Assembly: GCF_039939195.1 (NCBI RefSeq) | Contig: NZ_JBDUUH010000019.1 | Location: 16,171 to 80,170 of the forward strand | Direction of reading: 5' to 3' | Length of the DNA stretch: 64,000 bases | DNA from: Foliimonas ilicis | GTDB lineage: Bacteria; Pseudomonadota; Alphaproteobacteria; Rhizobiales; Rhizobiaceae | Shown: positions 61,279-64,000 of the stretch, in pieces | Layout of the letters: each line of letters starts with the position of its first letter | Numbering within the stretch: position 1 is the first letter of the stretch | Notes under the pieces: model-generated | The model's database searches: none | Told to the model about the DNA's origin: nothing | Seen by the model: only the letters and a program-made list of their open reading frames with translations | Made by a program: the position numbers and the translations under genes

Positions 61279-61574
61279 ATTTCATAGCCGCTGGACTCCA
61301 CGTCCACGCCCACCTTCAGCCAATAAAAGACATGCCCGCCCTCCGGCAAATCCGCCTGACACAGGGATACGACATTTCCGGCGCCGGCAGGCGCGCCGGA
61401 TGCACACGATGCACGCCAAGCGGCAAACTGCTCCACCGATCCCGGCAAGATCTCTGGAAAGGCAAAATAGGTGCTTTTGAAAGCCTCCGCGAGTTGCGGG
61501 CAATCCAGCTCATTGTCAGCATAGGCCGTCGAAATCGAAATTGCACAGATCAGGAAACAGACAAATGCTCTCAT
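61266..61574 (-). CDS. Small secreted protein of unknown function
   Basis: A 102-residue protein with a signal peptide (MRAFVCFLICAISISTAYA). The mature part of about 83 residues has four or more cysteines (ELDCPQL, ASCASG, SLCQAD, YEICEY), so disulfides are likely. I do not recognise the family. ATGs further upstream are possible, but the one at 61574 puts the signal peptide first. It is coupled to the Imm26-like gene that follows. Confidence 0.6.
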   Translation of the reverse strand: MRAFVCFLICAISISTAYADNELDCPQLAEAFKSTYFAFPEILPGSVEQFAAWRASCASGAPAGAGNVVSLCQADLPEGGHVFYWLKVGVDVESSGYEICEY

Positions 61575-61798
61575 GGTTCTCGCCGTCATTATGAGTATCC
61601 GCATTACGGAACTCGCATTCACTCGGCAAGGTCACCCGAAACTCCACCCCCGCCTTCACCGTATTTGCTCAAACTTAACCCCCGATCTGCTTTTCTCTTG
61701 CTGTGTGCATAAAAATCGGGAATCAGTCTGGATACTGGTGGGCTTTGAAAATGCCGCTGTCCCGATCGCTCAATTCTGAAAGGCCGGATGGCATCTGA

Positions 61799-63955
61799 AT
61801 GGAAAATCCGTTCAAACCACGCAAATCGCGAACGCCGAAGGCAGGCAGATTGCTGGCCATCGACGCGTGGATTGATTCCAGCCTTTACGAAGCAGGCTTC
61901 AAGGCCCGCGAAACTTGGGAAAACCTGACGATTTTCTTCCGCCGCTTCCGTGTCAGCGGCTGGCGGCGCGGTGCTGTCGAAGTGCTCAGCGAGGGCTTTA
62001 CCATCGGTGCCGCAGGCTCCGTCGTCATGCTGGCGCTTGCCATGCCTGCCTTCGAGGAAACCACCGCAAACTGGCGTCAACAGGACGATTTCGCCGTTAC
62101 CTTCCTTGATCGTTACGGCAGCGAGATCGGCCAGCGTGGCATCATCCAGCGCGATTCCGTGCCTGTCGATGAAATGCCCGACCATGTCATCAAGGCCGTT
62201 CTGGCCACCGAAGACCGCCGCTTTTTCGAACATTACGGCATCGATTTCCTCGGTCTCGTGCGCGCCATGTCGGAAAACGTACGCGCGAATTCGGTCGTTC
62301 AGGGCGGCTCGTCGATCACCCAGCAGCTTGCGAAAAACCTGTTCCTGTCGAACGAGCGCACCGTCGAGCGCAAGGTGAAGGAGGCATTCCTTTCCGTCTG
62401 GCTCGAAATGAACCTGTCGAAAAAGGAAATCCTGCAGCTCTATCTCGACCGCGCCTATATGGGCGGCGGCACGTTCGGCATTGCTGCGGCGGCAGATTTC
62501 TACTTCGGCAAGGAAGTGAAGGATCTGAACATTGCGGAAGCCGCAATGCTTGCCGGTCTGTTCAAGGCGCCTGCGAAATACGCGCCGCACATCAACCTTC
62601 CCGCCGCCCGCGCCCGCGCAAACGTTGTGCTGAGCAATCTCGTGCAGGGCGGTTTCATGACGGAGGGACAGGTTCTCTCCGCCCGCCTGCATCCCGCTGG
62701 CATCGTCGATCGCGGCGACCAGAAAAGCCCTGATTATTTCCTCGACTGGGCCTTCGAGGAGGTCAAGCGCGTTGCCGAAAAGTCCGGCGCGCATTCCATC
62801 GTGGCGCGCACGACCATCGATCTGAACGTCCAGCGCGCAGCCGAAGAATCCGTCGAGTTCAACCTTCGCCAGCACGGCAAGGAATACAAGGTCAGCGAAG
62901 CCGCCGTTGTCGTCCTTGAAAACAACGGCGCGGTGCGTGCCATCGTCGGCGGGCGCGATTATGGCACCAGCCAGTTCAACCGCGCCACCCGCGCGCTGCG
63001 CCAGACCGGCTCGTCCTTCAAACCCTATGTGTTCGCCACCGCGATGGAGCATGGCTTCACGCCCGATTCCGTCATTTCCGATGGTCCGATCTCTTGGGGA
63101 AGCTGGTCGCCGAAGAATTACGGCCGCTCTTTCGCCGGACGCGTCACGCTCACCACTGCCCTCGTCAAATCGATGAACACGGTGCCGGTGCGTCTCGCCA
63201 AGGATCATCTGGGCATCGCACCCATCAAGGCGATGACGGAGGCTATGGGCGTCCAGTCGGTCGTCAGTGCGCACAAGACCATGGTGCTCGGCATTTCGGG
63301 CATGACCGTCATGGATCAGGCGACCGGCTACAGCGTCTTCGCCAATGGCGGCTTTTCGGGCACGCGCCACGGCATCGACCAGTTGCTTACCCATTCCGGC
63401 GACATCATCTACGATTTCGGCCGCGATGCGCCGAAGCCGAAACGCGTGCTTTCCGAACAGGCGGTCGCTTCGATGAATTCGATCCTCGTGCAGGTTCCCG
63501 AAGTCGGCACGGCGCGCCGCGCCGCCCTGCCCTCCATCCGCTCGGCAGGCAAAACCGGCACCAGCCAGTCCTATCGCGACGCATGGTATGTCGGCTACAC
63601 GGGCAATTACACCGCCGCCGTCTGGCTCGGAAACGATGATTACAGCCCGACTCGCAACATGACGGGCGGCTCGCTTCCCGCCATGATCTGGCAGCGTTTC
63701 ATGGCCTATGCGCACCAAAACATCGACATCAAACCGATCCCCGGCATAAAGAACCCGTTCGTCGATCCGCAGATCGCCGCAAAGGCCGCCGAGGCCCAAA
63801 AGAAACTCGCCGAGGGCCAGCCAGATCCGCAGGCGGATCGTCCGCGCATTCTTTCAAGCACAACCACCCGCGCGCTTCGCAGCATGACCGAGGTCTTCCA
63901 GAAAGCCGAACCGATCTCGCCGCCCGCACAGCCGGAAACCGTCACCTCGCTCTAA
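61799..63955 (+). CDS. Bifunctional class A penicillin-binding protein
   Basis: A 718-residue peptidoglycan synthase (PBP1A family). A membrane anchor lies near 70-85. The glycosyltransferase domain has Glu138 in ATEDRRFFEHYGID and GGSSITQQLAKNLFLSNERT. The transpeptidase domain has the active-site Ser405 and Lys408 in TGSSFKPYVF, the SMN box near 458 (KSMNTVPVRLA) and KTGTSQ. It builds glycan strands and cross-links them in the periplasm. The ATG at 61799 is the first in a 2157-bp frame; it is divergent from the secreted-protein gene. Confidence 0.93.
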   Translation: MENPFKPRKSRTPKAGRLLAIDAWIDSSLYEAGFKARETWENLTIFFRRFRVSGWRRGAVEVLSEGFTIGAAGSVVMLALAMPAFEETTANWRQQDDFAVTFLDRYGSEIGQRGIIQRDSVPVDEMPDHVIKAVLATEDRRFFEHYGIDFLGLVRAMSENVRANSVVQGGSSITQQLAKNLFLSNERTVERKVKEAFLSVWLEMNLSKKEILQLYLDRAYMGGGTFGIAAAADFYFGKEVKDLNIAEAAMLAGLFKAPAKYAPHINLPAARARANVVLSNLVQGGFMTEGQVLSARLHPAGIVDRGDQKSPDYFLDWAFEEVKRVAEKSGAHSIVARTTIDLNVQRAAEESVEFNLRQHGKEYKVSEAAVVVLENNGAVRAIVGGRDYGTSQFNRATRALRQTGSSFKPYVFATAMEHGFTPDSVISDGPISWGSWSPKNYGRSFAGRVTLTTALVKSMNTVPVRLAKDHLGIAPIKAMTEAMGVQSVVSAHKTMVLGISGMTVMDQATGYSVFANGGFSGTRHGIDQLLTHSGDIIYDFGRDAPKPKRVLSEQAVASMNSILVQVPEVGTARRAALPSIRSAGKTGTSQSYRDAWYVGYTGNYTAAVWLGNDDYSPTRNMTGGSLPAMIWQRFMAYAHQNIDIKPIPGIKNPFVDPQIAAKAAEAQKKLAEGQPDPQADRPRILSSTTTRALRSMTEVFQKAEPISPPAQPETVTSL

Positions 63956-63980
63956 GTGTTTTTTCGAAGTATTTTTTCGT

Positions 63981-64000
63981 TTTTAGATAGAAACGCCGGC
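63981..64000. repeat. Start of a family A element cut by the window edge (copy 5)
   Basis: The last 20 bases, TTTTAGATAGAAACGCCGGC, match the outer end of the other family A copies (compare GAATAGAAACGCTGGCGGGG at 57227). A full copy probably continues beyond the window. Confidence 0.6.

Noticed and set aside
61619..63799. 726-codon open frame opposite the penicillin-binding protein
   Set aside because: The plus strand carries every motif of a class A PBP; the antisense frame is an artefact of GC-rich third positions.

Overview
The window reads as chromosome of an alphaproteobacterium of the order Hyphomicrobiales (Rhizobiales), most likely the Brucella/Ochrobactrum group. This is an inference from gene content and order: the cycHJKL cytochrome c maturation operon next to feuPQ, degP, a second two-component pair, glnE and pleC matches the order I know from rhizobia, and a complete Rhodobacter-capsulatus-type gene transfer agent (GTA) cluster is typical of this order. 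I see no rRNA, tRNA, CRISPR array or insertion sequence.

Positions 1-6400 carry a leucine/isovalerate breakdown unit: the end of a TetR-type regulator, isovaleryl-CoA dehydrogenase and both methylcrotonyl-CoA carboxylase subunits, with a P-loop gene and a VOC gene in between. Positions 6400-25400 hold separate metabolic and transport genes: an amino-acid binding protein, a structured RNA candidate, a Sel1-like protein, a GST, AMP nucleosidase, an EEP-family hydrolase, ETF-ubiquinone oxidoreductase (which would take electrons from the dehydrogenase at the left end), a uracil-DNA glycosylase, an XRE regulator, a DMT exporter, an orphan molybdenum hydroxylase large subunit and aminopeptidase N.

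Positions 25400-45500 are mainly core cell-cycle, nitrogen and envelope functions. The kinase PleC comes first and is preceded by three clustered GANTC sites. A small accessory insert follows (27.9-31.2 kb). Then comes a long minus-strand series: a feuN-like gene, feuP, feuQ, a lipoprotein, cycHJKL, degP, a response regulator, its kinase and glnE.

Positions 45590-60664 hold a holin-like gene and the GTA cluster, transcribed leftward from a promoter-like element that overlaps a perfect 13-bp palindrome. All head, neck, tail and baseplate genes (g1 to g15) are intact. The tail-chaperone pair g10/g10.1 carries a likely -1 frameshift site, and a 48-codon gene sits between g7 and g8. The right end has an Imm26-like gene, a small secreted protein and a bifunctional class A penicillin-binding protein.

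Two families of long inverted-repeat elements are scattered through gene ends. One (family A, about 200 bp) has four full copies and a truncated one at the window edge; two copies lie inside the GTA cluster.
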